Source: JAJDTQ01 sp965204235 (lineage in GTDB: Bacteria > Desulfobacterota > Binatia > UBA9968 > JAJDTQ01). From it: a stretch of DNA of 64,000 nt. This document shows positions 54,038 through 62,668 of this stretch, in pieces; within the stretch, counting starts at the first letter, position 1; each line of letters opens with the position of its first letter. The translations under genes were made by a program, and so were the position numbers. Location: positions 62,001-126,000 of the forward strand of contig OZ241979.1 in the NCBI GenBank assembly GCA_965204235.1, in the 5' to 3' direction. A model generated the notes under the pieces. The model made no database searches, was not told where the DNA came from, and was given only the letters and a program-made list of their open reading frames with translations.

Positions 54038-55216
54038 ATGGCTCGCCGCGCTTCCGCAGATCCGCCGCACAGGGTCATGCTGGTGGCGGGGGAAGCCTCG
54101 GGAGACGCCCGGGGAGCCGAGTTGGTGCGCGTCCTGCGGCAGCGCAGTCCGTCGGTGGAGCTGTTCGGAATGGGCGGAGTCCACCTCCGCGAAGCCGGCA
54201 TGGGAGTGGCGTACGACATTGCCAAGGTGGCGGGAGTCGGGTTCTGGGAGGTCATCGGGAGCCTCCGGCGCCTCTGGCTGGCGTATCGGCTGATGCGGCG
54301 CATGCTGTCGGAGCGCAGACCGGACCTGTTGATCCTCATCGACTTCCCGGAGTTCAACATGCGGCTGGCGCGAGTCGCGCGGCGGTGCGGCGTCGCGGTC
54401 CTCTACTACGTCAGCCCGCAGGTGTGGGCGTGGCGGCGCTACCGCATCCGCAAGATCGCGTCGAGGGTGGACGCCATGGCCGTGGTGTTCCCCTTCGAGG
54501 CGGACCTCTACCGGTCCTTCGGCATGAGGGACGTGGCCTTCGTCGGGCACCCGCTGGTGGACGCCGTAAGCCCCGGCAAGGACCGGGCCGCGAGCCTGCG
54601 GGCCATGGGGTTGGACGACGGGAAGCTGACCGTGGCCATGATGCCCGGCAGCCGCACGAAGGAGGTGGCCTCCCTGACCGGTCCCATGGTCGAAGCGGCC
54701 GGACGCCTGGCGGAGGAACGGGACGTCCAGTTCATCCTGATCCGGGCGAGCACCATCGAGCGCGGCGACCTGGAACGGGCGGCGGCGGGGGTGTTGGGAA
54801 CGGTCCGCGTGGCCGACGGGGACGGCTACGACGCCCTGGCCGCGGCCGACCTGGTGTGGGTGGCTTCGGGAACGGCGACGCTGGAGGCGGGCCTGTTGCA
54901 GAAGCCCATGGTCATCATCTACCGGTTGTCGCCGTTGAGCTACTGGCTGGGACGCCTGCTCGTCCGGGTGGACCACATCGGCATGGTCAACATCATCGCC
55001 GGGGAGCGCGTGGTCCCGGAGCTCATCCAGAACGAGGTCACCGCGGACCGGATCGTGGCCGAGACCCGGCGCATGCTCCGACCGGAAGTCAACCGGTCGG
55101 TGGTCCGGAAACTCGCCGCGGTGCGCCATCGACTGGGTCCGTCGGGAGCGCCCGGACGGGTGGCGGACATGGCCCTGTCGCTGTTGGCGCGGACCGGACC
55201 GGGGGCTTCGCGGTGA
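54038..55216 (+). CDS. lpxB: lipid-A-disaccharide synthase
   Basis: LpxB (392 residues) joins lipid X and UDP-diacylglucosamine into the lipid A disaccharide. The GT19 start VMLVAGEASGDARGAELVRV, the PEFNMRLARVARR segment, YYVSPQVWAWRRYRIRKI, FVGHPLVDAV and ASGTATLEAGLLQKPMVIIY are all present. About ten extra residues precede the core. It begins the base after the previous stop and ends overlapping msbA (GTGA). Peripheral membrane enzyme on the cytoplasmic face. Confidence 0.96.
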   Translation: MARRASADPPHRVMLVAGEASGDARGAELVRVLRQRSPSVELFGMGGVHLREAGMGVAYDIAKVAGVGFWEVIGSLRRLWLAYRLMRRMLSERRPDLLILIDFPEFNMRLARVARRCGVAVLYYVSPQVWAWRRYRIRKIASRVDAMAVVFPFEADLYRSFGMRDVAFVGHPLVDAVSPGKDRAASLRAMGLDDGKLTVAMMPGSRTKEVASLTGPMVEAAGRLAEERDVQFILIRASTIERGDLERAAAGVLGTVRVADGDGYDALAAADLVWVASGTATLEAGLLQKPMVIIYRLSPLSYWLGRLLVRVDHIGMVNIIAGERVVPELIQNEVTADRIVAETRRMLRPEVNRSVVRKLAAVRHRLGPSGAPGRVADMALSLLARTGPGASR

Positions 55217-56967
55217 ACGTGTATCTGCGTCTGCTCCGGTACCTGCGGCCCTACGTGTGGCCCTGGTTCTGCGGCGCGGTCTTCTGCATGCTGTCGTTCA
55301 GCGCCACCACCGCAACCGGCCCTTTCGTGGTCCGGGACATCATGGACCAGATATTCGTCAGCCGGAACCAGGACCTGCTGGCCTACGTCCCCCTGGCGGT
55401 GGTGGCCTTCTTCACCCTTCGCGGCGTCTTCAACTTCGGCCAGGAGTACCTCATGGACTACGTGGCCGAACGGATCATTTGCGACCTCCGGTCCGCGCTG
55501 TGCGAAAAGCTCCAGCAGCTCTCCCTGGCCTACGTCCATCGGCACCCCACCGGCACGCTGCTTTCCCGGGTCACCAGCGACGTGGAGCTGGTGCGGGGCG
55601 CGCTCACCAGCTCGGTGGCCTCGGTGGCCCGGGACAGCGCTTCGGTGGCGGCGTTGACCCTGGTGGCGTTCTACATGGACTGGTTCCTGGCGGCCATCGC
55701 CTTCGTGGCGTTCCCTGCCGCGGTGCTCCCCGTCAGGCGGCTCACCAACCGGGTCCGAAGGGCCACCAGGAGGAGCCAGGCGAGTACGGGCATGCTGACC
55801 ACGATCCTCCAGGAGAGCCTCCAGGGCAGCTCCATCGTCAAGGCGTTCGGCATGGAGCGCTACGAGGTGGCCCGGTTCGACCGGGAGAACCGGGAGATAC
55901 TGCGACACGCGCTGAAGGCCAGCCGCGCCAAGGCCGTCATGCCCTCGGCCACCGAGTTCCTGGCGTCGCTGGGCATCGCGGGAGTGTTGTGGTACGGCGG
56001 CGCCGCGGTCATGGAAGGCGGTCGCACGGCCGGAGAATTCTTCGCCTTCATCACCGCCGTGTACCTGATGTACGAGCCTTTCAAGCGTCTGACCCGGACC
56101 TTCCCCGCGATCTACCAGGGCATCGCCGGCGGGGAGCGGATCTTCGAGGTGCTGGATGCGCCGCTGGACGTAACCGACGCGCCCGACGCCGTGCCCGCGG
56201 CAGGCTTCGCCGACCGGATCGTCTTCCGGGACGTGGCGTTCGGTTACGGGAAGGAGCCGGTGTTGACCGGCATCGACATGGAGGTCCGGCGCGGCGAGAT
56301 GGTGGCCCTGGTGGGCATGAGCGGGGCCGGCAAGACGACCCTCTCGGCGTTGCTCCCGCGGTTCTACGACGTATCCTCGGGCAGCATCACCCTGGACGGC
56401 GTGGACGTCCGCAAGCTGACCCTCGAGTCCCTCCGACGCCAGATCGGCATCGTCACCCAGCACACCTTCCTGTTCAACGACACCGTGAAGAACAACATCT
56501 CCTACGGGGACCCGTCCAGGGGCATGGAGGACGTCATCGCCGCGGCCAGGGCGGCCCACGCCCACGACTTCGTCATGGAGTTGCCCGCGGGGTACGACAC
56601 GGTGGTCGGCGAGCTGGGGCTGAGGCTCTCCGGCGGCCAACGGCAGCGCATCGCCATCGCCCGCGCGGTGCTGAAGAACGCGCCCATCCTGATACTCGAC
56701 GAAGCCACATCCTCCCTCGACTCGGAGTCGGAGCGGCTCGTACAGGACGCCCTCGACCGCCTCATGAAGGACCGGACCAGCCTGGTGATCGCCCATCGGT
56801 TGTCCACCATATGCAACGCCACCCGCATCGTGGTCCTTGCCCGGGGCGCCGTCCTGGAAGAAGGAACGCACCGGGACCTGCTCGCGCGGAAAGGGGAGTA
56901 CCGTCGTCTCCATGCCCTCCAGGCCGTGGACGAGGGCGTGGAAAGCAGGCGGGCGGGGAGCCTCTAG
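55213..56967 (+). CDS. msbA: lipid A export ATP-binding/permease protein MsbA-like
   Basis: A 584-residue ABC exporter half-transporter, probably flipping lipid A-core across the inner membrane. Six transmembrane helices occupy residues 10-300; the nucleotide domain has Walker A MSGAGKTTL at about 370, signature LSGGQRQRIAIARAVL near 472, and Walker B ILILDEATSSLD near 493. Only chromosomal context (between lpxB and waaA) separates it from drug exporters of the same fold, but this context is strong. GTG start overlaps the lpxB stop. Confidence 0.93.
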   Translation: MNVYLRLLRYLRPYVWPWFCGAVFCMLSFSATTATGPFVVRDIMDQIFVSRNQDLLAYVPLAVVAFFTLRGVFNFGQEYLMDYVAERIICDLRSALCEKLQQLSLAYVHRHPTGTLLSRVTSDVELVRGALTSSVASVARDSASVAALTLVAFYMDWFLAAIAFVAFPAAVLPVRRLTNRVRRATRRSQASTGMLTTILQESLQGSSIVKAFGMERYEVARFDRENREILRHALKASRAKAVMPSATEFLASLGIAGVLWYGGAAVMEGGRTAGEFFAFITAVYLMYEPFKRLTRTFPAIYQGIAGGERIFEVLDAPLDVTDAPDAVPAAGFADRIVFRDVAFGYGKEPVLTGIDMEVRRGEMVALVGMSGAGKTTLSALLPRFYDVSSGSITLDGVDVRKLTLESLRRQIGIVTQHTFLFNDTVKNNISYGDPSRGMEDVIAAARAAHAHDFVMELPAGYDTVVGELGLRLSGGQRQRIAIARAVLKNAPILILDEATSSLDSESERLVQDALDRLMKDRTSLVIAHRLSTICNATRIVVLARGAVLEEGTHRDLLARKGEYRRLHALQAVDEGVESRRAGSL

Positions 56968-56983
56968 TCGGAGCCACCGGCCG

Positions 56984-58270
56984 GTGTCCAGCCTCTACAA
57001 CGCGCTCCTGCACGCAGGGTTGATCCTGGGACTGTTGTTGTGGCCCCTGGGCCTGCTGGCGCCGCGGCGCTTCTACGGGGGCCTGGGGGAGCGCTTCACC
57101 TGGTACGCCCCGGAGCTCGTGGCCGCCCTCGCGGGCTCCCGCCCCATCTGGCTCCACGCCGCCTCCGTCGGCGAAGTGCGGTCCGCGGCGCCGCTGGTGC
57201 GGCGCATGAGGATCCAGTGGCCGGACCGCAAGCTGCTGGTGTCCACGGTGACCGTCACCGGGAACCGGACGGTGCGGGACGCGCTCCCGGACGTGGACGG
57301 CGTGACCTACCTGCCCCTGGACCTGCCGTGGCTCGTCTCCCGGAGCTTGCGGCGGCTCCGTCCCGAGCTCATCGTCCTGCTGGAAACGGAGTTCTGGCCC
57401 AACTTCATCCGTGCGGCCCACCGGCTGCGGATCCCCGTCGTGGTCCTCAGCGGACGCCTGTCGCCGCGCTGCGCGCGGACCTATGAGCGTTTCCGCGCCC
57501 TGTTCGGACCGGTGCTGGAGCGGGTTTCCGGGTTCGGCATGCAGGACCGCGAGAACGCCAGCCGCGTTCTGGGGCTCGGCGTGGACCCGGACAGGGTCGC
57601 GGTGACCGGAAGCCTGAAGCAGGCGGAAACCCGGACCGGCCCGCTCCCGGACCTGTTCGGCCCGCACGGCCGGCAAGGACCTGTGGTGGTGGCGGGGAGC
57701 GTCCACAAGGGCGAGGAAGAGGCGCTGCTGGACGTCCTGCCCGAGTTGCGCCGACGGTTCCCGGCGCTCCTGATGGTCCTCGCCCCCCGGCGTCCCGAAC
57801 GGTTCGGCGAGGTCGAGCGCCTGCTCCGGCGGCGGAACCTCCGCTACTCGAAGCGCAGCCGAACGGACGGCGCGCCGACCGAGGACCGCAGCGTGCTGCT
57901 GCTGGACACCCTGGGCGAGTTGCCGCAGATCTACGGCTGCGCCGACGTGGCGTTCGTGGGCGGCAGCCTGGTTCCGGTGGGGGGGCACAACCTCATGGAG
58001 CCCGCCCGCTGGGGCAAGCCGGTGCTCTTCGGACCGTACCGCTCCAACGTCTCCGAGACCGCGCGGGAGCTGATCGAGCAGGGCGGCGGCGTCGAGGTCC
58101 ACGACCGCGACGAACTGCTCGGGGAGATCCTGGACCTGCTGTCGGACCGGACCCGGGCCTCCGCCATGGGGCGCCGGGCCCGGCAGGTGGCCGATGCGGA
58201 CCGGGACGTGGTGTCCCGGAGCATGCGGCTGGTGTGCAGGCAACTGGAGCGCGCCTCCCGCCTTGACTAG
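56984..58270 (+). CDS. waaA: 3-deoxy-D-manno-octulosonic-acid (Kdo) transferase
   Basis: WaaA/KdtA (428 residues) adds Kdo from CMP-Kdo to lipid A precursors. One N-terminal membrane anchor (LLHAGLILGLLLWPLGLLAP) is followed by FYGGLGERF with the catalytic glutamate (E36), WLHAASVGEVRSAAPLVRRM, LLETEFWPNFIR and the late FVGGSLVPVGGHNLMEPARW. All are GT30 hallmarks. The GTG start 16 bp after the msbA stop gives the normal length. Its 3' end overlaps the probable lpxK start. Confidence 0.95.
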   Translation: MSSLYNALLHAGLILGLLLWPLGLLAPRRFYGGLGERFTWYAPELVAALAGSRPIWLHAASVGEVRSAAPLVRRMRIQWPDRKLLVSTVTVTGNRTVRDALPDVDGVTYLPLDLPWLVSRSLRRLRPELIVLLETEFWPNFIRAAHRLRIPVVVLSGRLSPRCARTYERFRALFGPVLERVSGFGMQDRENASRVLGLGVDPDRVAVTGSLKQAETRTGPLPDLFGPHGRQGPVVVAGSVHKGEEEALLDVLPELRRRFPALLMVLAPRRPERFGEVERLLRRRNLRYSKRSRTDGAPTEDRSVLLLDTLGELPQIYGCADVAFVGGSLVPVGGHNLMEPARWGKPVLFGPYRSNVSETARELIEQGGGVEVHDRDELLGEILDLLSDRTRASAMGRRARQVADADRDVVSRSMRLVCRQLERASRLD

Positions 58271-59378
58271 TACATGGACACGACTGACGCTTCGCGCCTG
58301 GAGCCGCCGGGGTGTGGCCGGAGGGGTCCTGTGGGGGCTGCTGTGGCCGTGGAGCTTGGGGTTTCGCCTGGTCACCGGGGTGCGAAACCTGCTGTACGAC
58401 GTCAAGTGCCTGGGAACGCGGAGACTGGCGCACCCGGTGGTGAGCGTCGGCAACCTGACCGTCGGGGGCACCGGAAAGACCCCCACCAGCCTGTGGCTCG
58501 CCCGGAGCCTGGAGCGCGACGGTCTCCGGACGGCGATCCTGACCCGCGGCTACCGCAGCCGCCGCAAGGATGGCCGGCCGGCCAGGATCGACCCGGAAAA
58601 AGCCCGCGGGTGGCTGGACAGGCCGGGGCGGGAGGCCTTGGACTACGGTGACGAGGCGGTCATGTTGAGCGCCCTGCACGGGCAGACCGTGGGGACCGGC
58701 GCGGACCGTTACCGGGCAGGGGTCGAGTTGGAACGAGAGGCCGGCGGCGTCCACGTGTTCGTGCTGGACGACGGCTTCCAGCACCGTCGAGTGGCTCGGG
58801 ACCTGGACGTGGTCCTGCTGGGCTCGGATTACCGCGGCTCGATGCTGCCCGCGGGGCCGTTCCGGGAACCGCTGCGCGCACTGCGGCGGGCGGACGTCCT
58901 GATCGTCACCGGGGCCCACGACCGATGGAGGTCGCGGCTGCGCGGACGCTGCGACCTCTCCAGGGTGTTCTTCGCCTCCCTCCGGCCCGCGGGGGTGCTC
59001 GCGCGCACGGACCACGGCCTGGAGGAGCTCTCCCTCGGCGTGCTGACGGGCGCCGGGGTCCTGGCGGTCTCGGCCGTGGCCAAACCGGAACCGTTCCATG
59101 AAATGATCCTCGAATGCGGAGCGAACATCGTGGATACGCTGGAGTTCCCCGACCACCATCCTTACGGGGAAGGGGACTGGCGCAGGATCAACCGCCACCG
59201 GAACGACGTCGAGAAGATCGTGACCACGGAAAAGGATTTCGTGAAGCTGGCGCGGTTTCCGTTCTTCACCGGCAGGCTGCTGGCCCTGAGGGTGGAGATG
59301 GACATGGACCGGCCCGAAGCCCTGTTGGACCGTGTGCGGGAAGCGGTGCGGCGGGCCCGCCCCGGGGGAAGCGGCTGA
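58263..59378 (+). CDS. lpxK: tetraacyldisaccharide 4'-kinase
   Basis: LpxK phosphorylates the lipid A disaccharide at the 4' position. The P-loop is SVGNLTVGGTGKTPTSLWLA; AILTRGYRSRRKDGR, YGDEAVMLSALHG, VFVLDDGFQHRRVARDLDV and PFREPLRALRRADVLIVTGA follow, with FPDHHPYGEGDW and TTEKDFVKL near the end, all conserved. The start is uncertain: a TTG at 58263 inside the waaA end gives 371 residues; a GTG at 58314 gives 354. The hydrophobic segment VLWGLLWPWSLGFRLVTG is the membrane anchor in either case. Confidence 0.93.
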   Translation: MTSTWTRLTLRAWSRRGVAGGVLWGLLWPWSLGFRLVTGVRNLLYDVKCLGTRRLAHPVVSVGNLTVGGTGKTPTSLWLARSLERDGLRTAILTRGYRSRRKDGRPARIDPEKARGWLDRPGREALDYGDEAVMLSALHGQTVGTGADRYRAGVELEREAGGVHVFVLDDGFQHRRVARDLDVVLLGSDYRGSMLPAGPFREPLRALRRADVLIVTGAHDRWRSRLRGRCDLSRVFFASLRPAGVLARTDHGLEELSLGVLTGAGVLAVSAVAKPEPFHEMILECGANIVDTLEFPDHHPYGEGDWRRINRHRNDVEKIVTTEKDFVKLARFPFFTGRLLALRVEMDMDRPEALLDRVREAVRRARPGGSG

Positions 59379-59381
59379 CCG

Positions 59382-60170
59382 GTGCGCTCCGACAGGGCGG
59401 CACGGATGACGACCGCGGCAAAGCCAGGCGAGGAGGTCCCCGATGGGTTCGAGAAGGTGGTCCCGGGACCCGGACTGACCATGCTGGTGGCCCGGGGCCT
59501 GACCGACCACGCCGGTCTCGCGTCGCGGATCCTGGCGCCGGGCGGCGACGCCCCGGCCCCACACGTGGGGCGCGCCGAGCTCCGTTCCCTGACCCTGCCG
59601 GACGGAGGCAACGCCCTGGTCCGTCCCTACCTGCACGGCGGCGTGTTGCGCCGGCTGACGCGCGACCGGTTCGCCAGCCGTCCGCCCAGGCCCTTCGTGG
59701 AACTGGCCGTCACCGCCGCGGCCCGGGACCGGGGAGTGGCGACCGTGGAAGTGCTGGCCGCGCTGGTGGCCCGGGGCGCGGGTCCGTGGTATCGGGGTTG
59801 GCTGGTCACCCGGGAGTTGCAGGGGGCGCGCAACCTCTGGGCCGCGCTGCAAGGGGGACCCTCCGGCGAGGCGAAGCAGTCGATGCTCCGGCGCGCCGGG
59901 CGCGCGCTGCGCCTCATGCACCTGTGCGGCCTCGACCACGGCGACCTCAACCTCCGCAACCTCCTGGTCCTCGACCGCGCCCCGGACCCGGAGGTTTACG
60001 TCATCGACTTCGACAAGGCCCGCCTGTTCCCGGGCCCGGTGCCGGCCCCTCGGGCGCGGCGGAACTTGCGCCGCCTGCGGCGCTCGGTCCGCAAGCTCGA
60101 CCCCGACGGCGTGCGGCTGGGGCGCGCCGACTGGGACTGTCTGCTGGACGCGTACGGCGCCGACCGGTGA
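59382..60170 (+). CDS. lipopolysaccharide kinase-like protein (Kdo kinase / InaA-RfaP type)
   Basis: A 262-residue small-molecule kinase of the LPS-kinase family. The catalytic loop is LDHGDLNLRNLLVL and the metal-binding DFD is in VIDFDKARLFPG. The upstream part resembles KdkA (for example LVRPYLHGGVLRRLTRDRF). In relatives, KdkA phosphorylates Kdo O-4 on lipid A, matching its place after waaA and lpxK. A GTG 4 bp after the lpxK stop is preferred; an ATG at 59406 is possible. It ends the envelope run; a 290-bp repeat-bearing gap follows. Confidence 0.85.
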   Translation: MRSDRAARMTTAAKPGEEVPDGFEKVVPGPGLTMLVARGLTDHAGLASRILAPGGDAPAPHVGRAELRSLTLPDGGNALVRPYLHGGVLRRLTRDRFASRPPRPFVELAVTAAARDRGVATVEVLAALVARGAGPWYRGWLVTRELQGARNLWAALQGGPSGEAKQSMLRRAGRALRLMHLCGLDHGDLNLRNLLVLDRAPDPEVYVIDFDKARLFPGPVPAPRARRNLRRLRRSVRKLDPDGVRLGRADWDCLLDAYGADR

Positions 60171-60183
60171 CCCGGCACCCGTT

Positions 60184-60342
60184 CCGGTCTGCATGGATTC
60201 GTGGAAACTGGATATGGGGGCGAGAGTCCCGGGGCAGGCATACACCCCGGCGCCGACCGGTCTGCATGGATTCGGAAAACCCTGGACGACGGTCCCCGTT
60301 CGTCCTGAGCGTAGCGTAGCGAAGTCGAAGGACGCGCTTTCC
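60184..60342 (+). repeat. 18-bp direct repeat plus dispersed repeat copy 8
   Basis: CCGGTCTGCATGGATTCG occurs at 60184-60201 and again at 60257-60274, 73 bp apart. It is followed by a family core, CGTTCGTCCTGAGCGTAGCG, with GTCGAAGGACGCGCTTTCCA (about 60298-60342). The gap 60171-60460 between the LPS kinase gene and the RRM gene otherwise shows no gene. Confidence 0.8.
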
Positions 60343-60460
60343 ACCACACGTTCCTTGCATTGGAGGGTGCATGGGGATAAGATGCTTCGGCATTGCGCAG
60401 CGCGGACGGGACGTCGTACCGGACCTCGACCTCGGACCTCAACCTCGGACGGAGTTTCCC

Positions 60461-60724
60461 ATGGGTGACAGACTATATGTGAGCGGGCTGCCCTACGCCG
60501 TAACGGAAGAGCAGTTGCAAGACCTCTTTGCCGAGCACGGGACCGTGGCTTCGGCCAGGATCGTCACCGACCGGTTCACGGGCCGTTCCCGCGGCTTCGG
60601 GTTCGTCGAGATGGGCTCCGACGCCGAAGCCCAAACGGCCATGGAAGCCTTGAACGGAACCGAACTCCAGGGGCGCGTGCTCAAGGTCAACGAGGCCCAC
60701 GAACGACGGACCCGGGACACGTAG
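60461..60724 (+). CDS. small RRM RNA-binding protein
   Basis: An 87-residue single-RRM protein like the cold-inducible RNA-binding proteins of cyanobacteria and some proteobacteria. RNP2 is LYVSGL and RNP1 is RGFGFVEM, both with the aromatic residues needed for RNA stacking; ALNGTELQGRVLKVNEA completes the fold. There is no glycine-rich tail. The ATG at 60461 was chosen because the RRM starts at once; upstream open codons are not conserved. Probably an RNA chaperone. It stands alone. Confidence 0.93.
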   Translation: MGDRLYVSGLPYAVTEEQLQDLFAEHGTVASARIVTDRFTGRSRGFGFVEMGSDAEAQTAMEALNGTELQGRVLKVNEAHERRTRDT

Positions 60725-60830
60725 CGCGCCGCCGGGTCCGCGGGTCCGGCAGCCCCCGCGCGGTCGACCGCGTCGTTCCTCCCACCGCTCCCTCTTCCGC
60801 ACCCGTTTCCGTCCCGACCCGGAGTCGGCA

Positions 60831-62201
60831 ATGAACGCACAGGCCATCACCTTCACCGACTGCACGATCCTTCCCATGACCGGCCCCGGCGCGGTCATCG
60901 AGTCCGGTTACGTGACCGCGGTGGACGGCGCGATCACCGCTGTGCAGGCGGGCGAGGCGCCGGTCAGGGAAGGGGATACGGTCATCGACGGGCGGGGGAA
61001 GGTCCTGCTGCCCGGCCTGGTCAACGCCCATACCCATCTCTACCAGGTGCTGTTGCGGGCGGTGTGGGAGGACCTGCCGCTGCTGGGGTGGTTGCAGCGC
61101 ATCTACGGAGTGGCGGAGGTCTTGCACCCCGAGCACGTGTTCGCCGGCACGTCGCTGGGGTGCCTGGAGTCACTGAAAGGCGGCGTCACCACCGTCTGCG
61201 AGCACAACTTCCTCCACCCGGGGCCCGAGTGCGCGGCAGCCGCGGTGGACGCCATCTCGGAGTCGGGCCTGCGAGGCGTGTTCGCCCGCACGATCATGGA
61301 CACCGGGGAGATGGCGCCGGACTGCGCCCGGGAGACCCCGGACACGGCGTTCGCGCGGGTCGAGGAGTTGATGGCGCGTCACCGGAAGAACGCCGCGCCG
61401 GACGCCCACCGCCGGATCACGTTCCGCACCGGACCCAACACCCCGCCCATCAACACCTCCCCGGACCTCCTCCGGGAGATACGACGGTTTGCGGACCACC
61501 ACTCCATCGGCATCAGCGCCCACGTGGCGGAGTCCGCGTCGGTGGTGGAGGCCACCCGCAGGGAGTTCGGACGGGCGGGGGTGGTGGCCCATCTGAAGGA
61601 CTTCGACATACCCGGAGAGGACTCGATATTCGCCCACTGCGTGCACCTGTCGCCCGAAGAGATCCGGTGCTTGGCGGACACCGGGACGGCCGTGTCGCAC
61701 AACCCGGTGAGCAACATGATGCTGGGCGACGGGATCGCCTCGGTGGTGGAGATGCTGGCCGCGGGAGTCAGGGTCGCGCTCGGCTCGGACGGCGCCGCGA
61801 GCAACCACGGCCAGGACCTGTTCGAGACCATGAAGACCGCGTCGCTGCTGCAGAAGGTGAAGCATCTGGACGCGGGCGTCATCGACCCCTACACCGTGCT
61901 CCGCATGGCCACGGTCGATGGCGCCCACGCCCTGGGACTGGCCTCGGTCTGCGGCACGGTGGAGGTGGGCAAGCGCGCGGACCTGATCCTGGTGGACATC
62001 CGGAAGCCCCACTTCCAGCCCGTCAACGACTTGGTGAGCCAACTCGTCCACTGCGCCAAGGCCGCGGACGTGGACACGGTGGTGGCGGACGGACGGGTGC
62101 TCATGCGCGAACGCGAGTGCGCCTTCCTGGACGAAGAGGAGATCCTGCTGCGCGCCCGGGCCGCGCAACGGGACCTCATGCATCGCCTGTCCGCGGCGTG
62201 A
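60831..62201 (+). CDS. ATZ/TRZ-family amidohydrolase (aminohydrolase)
   Basis: A 456-residue metal-dependent deaminase or chlorohydrolase of the AtzA/TrzN/SsnA/MtaD group. Metal and catalytic motifs in order: NAHTHLYQVLLR (H-x-H), GISAHVAES, FAHCVHLSPEEI and LGSDGAASNHGQDLFE. The flanking small beta-sandwich is built from the N-terminal VIDGRGKVLLPGLV and C-terminal GTVEVGKRADLILVDI parts. Substrates in the family include S-adenosylhomocysteine, guanine and triazines; which applies here is unknown. It is not closely related to the four amidohydrolase_2 proteins at the other end of the window. Confidence 0.92.
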   Translation: MNAQAITFTDCTILPMTGPGAVIESGYVTAVDGAITAVQAGEAPVREGDTVIDGRGKVLLPGLVNAHTHLYQVLLRAVWEDLPLLGWLQRIYGVAEVLHPEHVFAGTSLGCLESLKGGVTTVCEHNFLHPGPECAAAAVDAISESGLRGVFARTIMDTGEMAPDCARETPDTAFARVEELMARHRKNAAPDAHRRITFRTGPNTPPINTSPDLLREIRRFADHHSIGISAHVAESASVVEATRREFGRAGVVAHLKDFDIPGEDSIFAHCVHLSPEEIRCLADTGTAVSHNPVSNMMLGDGIASVVEMLAAGVRVALGSDGAASNHGQDLFETMKTASLLQKVKHLDAGVIDPYTVLRMATVDGAHALGLASVCGTVEVGKRADLILVDIRKPHFQPVNDLVSQLVHCAKAADVDTVVADGRVLMRERECAFLDEEEILLRARAAQRDLMHRLSAA

Positions 62202-62240
62202 CCGACGCGGGCAGCCCGACGGGGCTCCCGTGGAACGGGG

Positions 62241-62462
62241 TCAGTTTCTGTGCCGGTAGGTAATCCGGCCGCGGTTCAGGTCGTAGGGAGACAACTCGAG
62301 GGTAACCCGGTCTCCGGGCAGGATCTTGATGTAGAATTTCCGCATCTTCCCCGCGGTGTACGCGAGGATGTTGTGCTTGTTGTCCAGCTCGACTTTGAAC
62401 ATGGCGTTGGGAAGGCTCTCCCTCACGGTGCCGGTGACTTCGATGTTGTCCTGCTTGCTCAT
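62241..62462 (-). CDS. infA: translation initiation factor IF-1
   Basis: IF-1 (73 residues; usual size 71-73), the OB-fold factor binding the ribosomal A site during initiation. IEVTGTVRESLPNAMFKVEL, KMRKFYIKILPGDRVTLELS and the end NRGRITYRHRN are near-consensus. The ATG at 62462 starts the conserved MSKQDN. A good AGGAGG lies 22 bases upstream and is too far for this ATG; a duplicated start region lies between (see separate entry). Convergent with the ATZ/TRZ gene, the 39-bp space between them being able to form an imperfect GC-rich hairpin. Confidence 0.95.
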   Translation of the reverse strand: MSKQDNIEVTGTVRESLPNAMFKVELDNKHNILAYTAGKMRKFYIKILPGDRVTLELSPYDLNRGRITYRHRN

Positions 62463-62482
62463 ATGCGGTGCTGCTTGCCCAT
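62443..62482 (-). repeat. 20-bp tandem duplication of the infA start region
   Basis: Two adjacent 20-base units, each beginning with ATG on the minus strand (ATGGGCAAGCAGCACCGCAT and ATGAGCAAGCAGGACAACAT), match at 16 of 20 positions. The upstream ATG lies two bases after AGGAGG and opens a 7-codon frame (MGKQHRI) whose TGA overlaps the real infA ATG. Confidence 0.7.
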
Positions 62483-62668
62483 GACCTCCTGTCTGGAGCC
62501 TCGTCGGCTCCGTTCCATGACGCATAGATAGCCCAAGCGCGGCGGTTTGTCCATCCCCGCCCGACCCCCCGATCCATCACCTGATCAAGTCCATCTTCCC
62601 GACAGTCCCTGCCTCATAATGTTTGCACTTCGTATCCGTAGAGCGTCGATGGCCGCGGCCGGCGGGGA

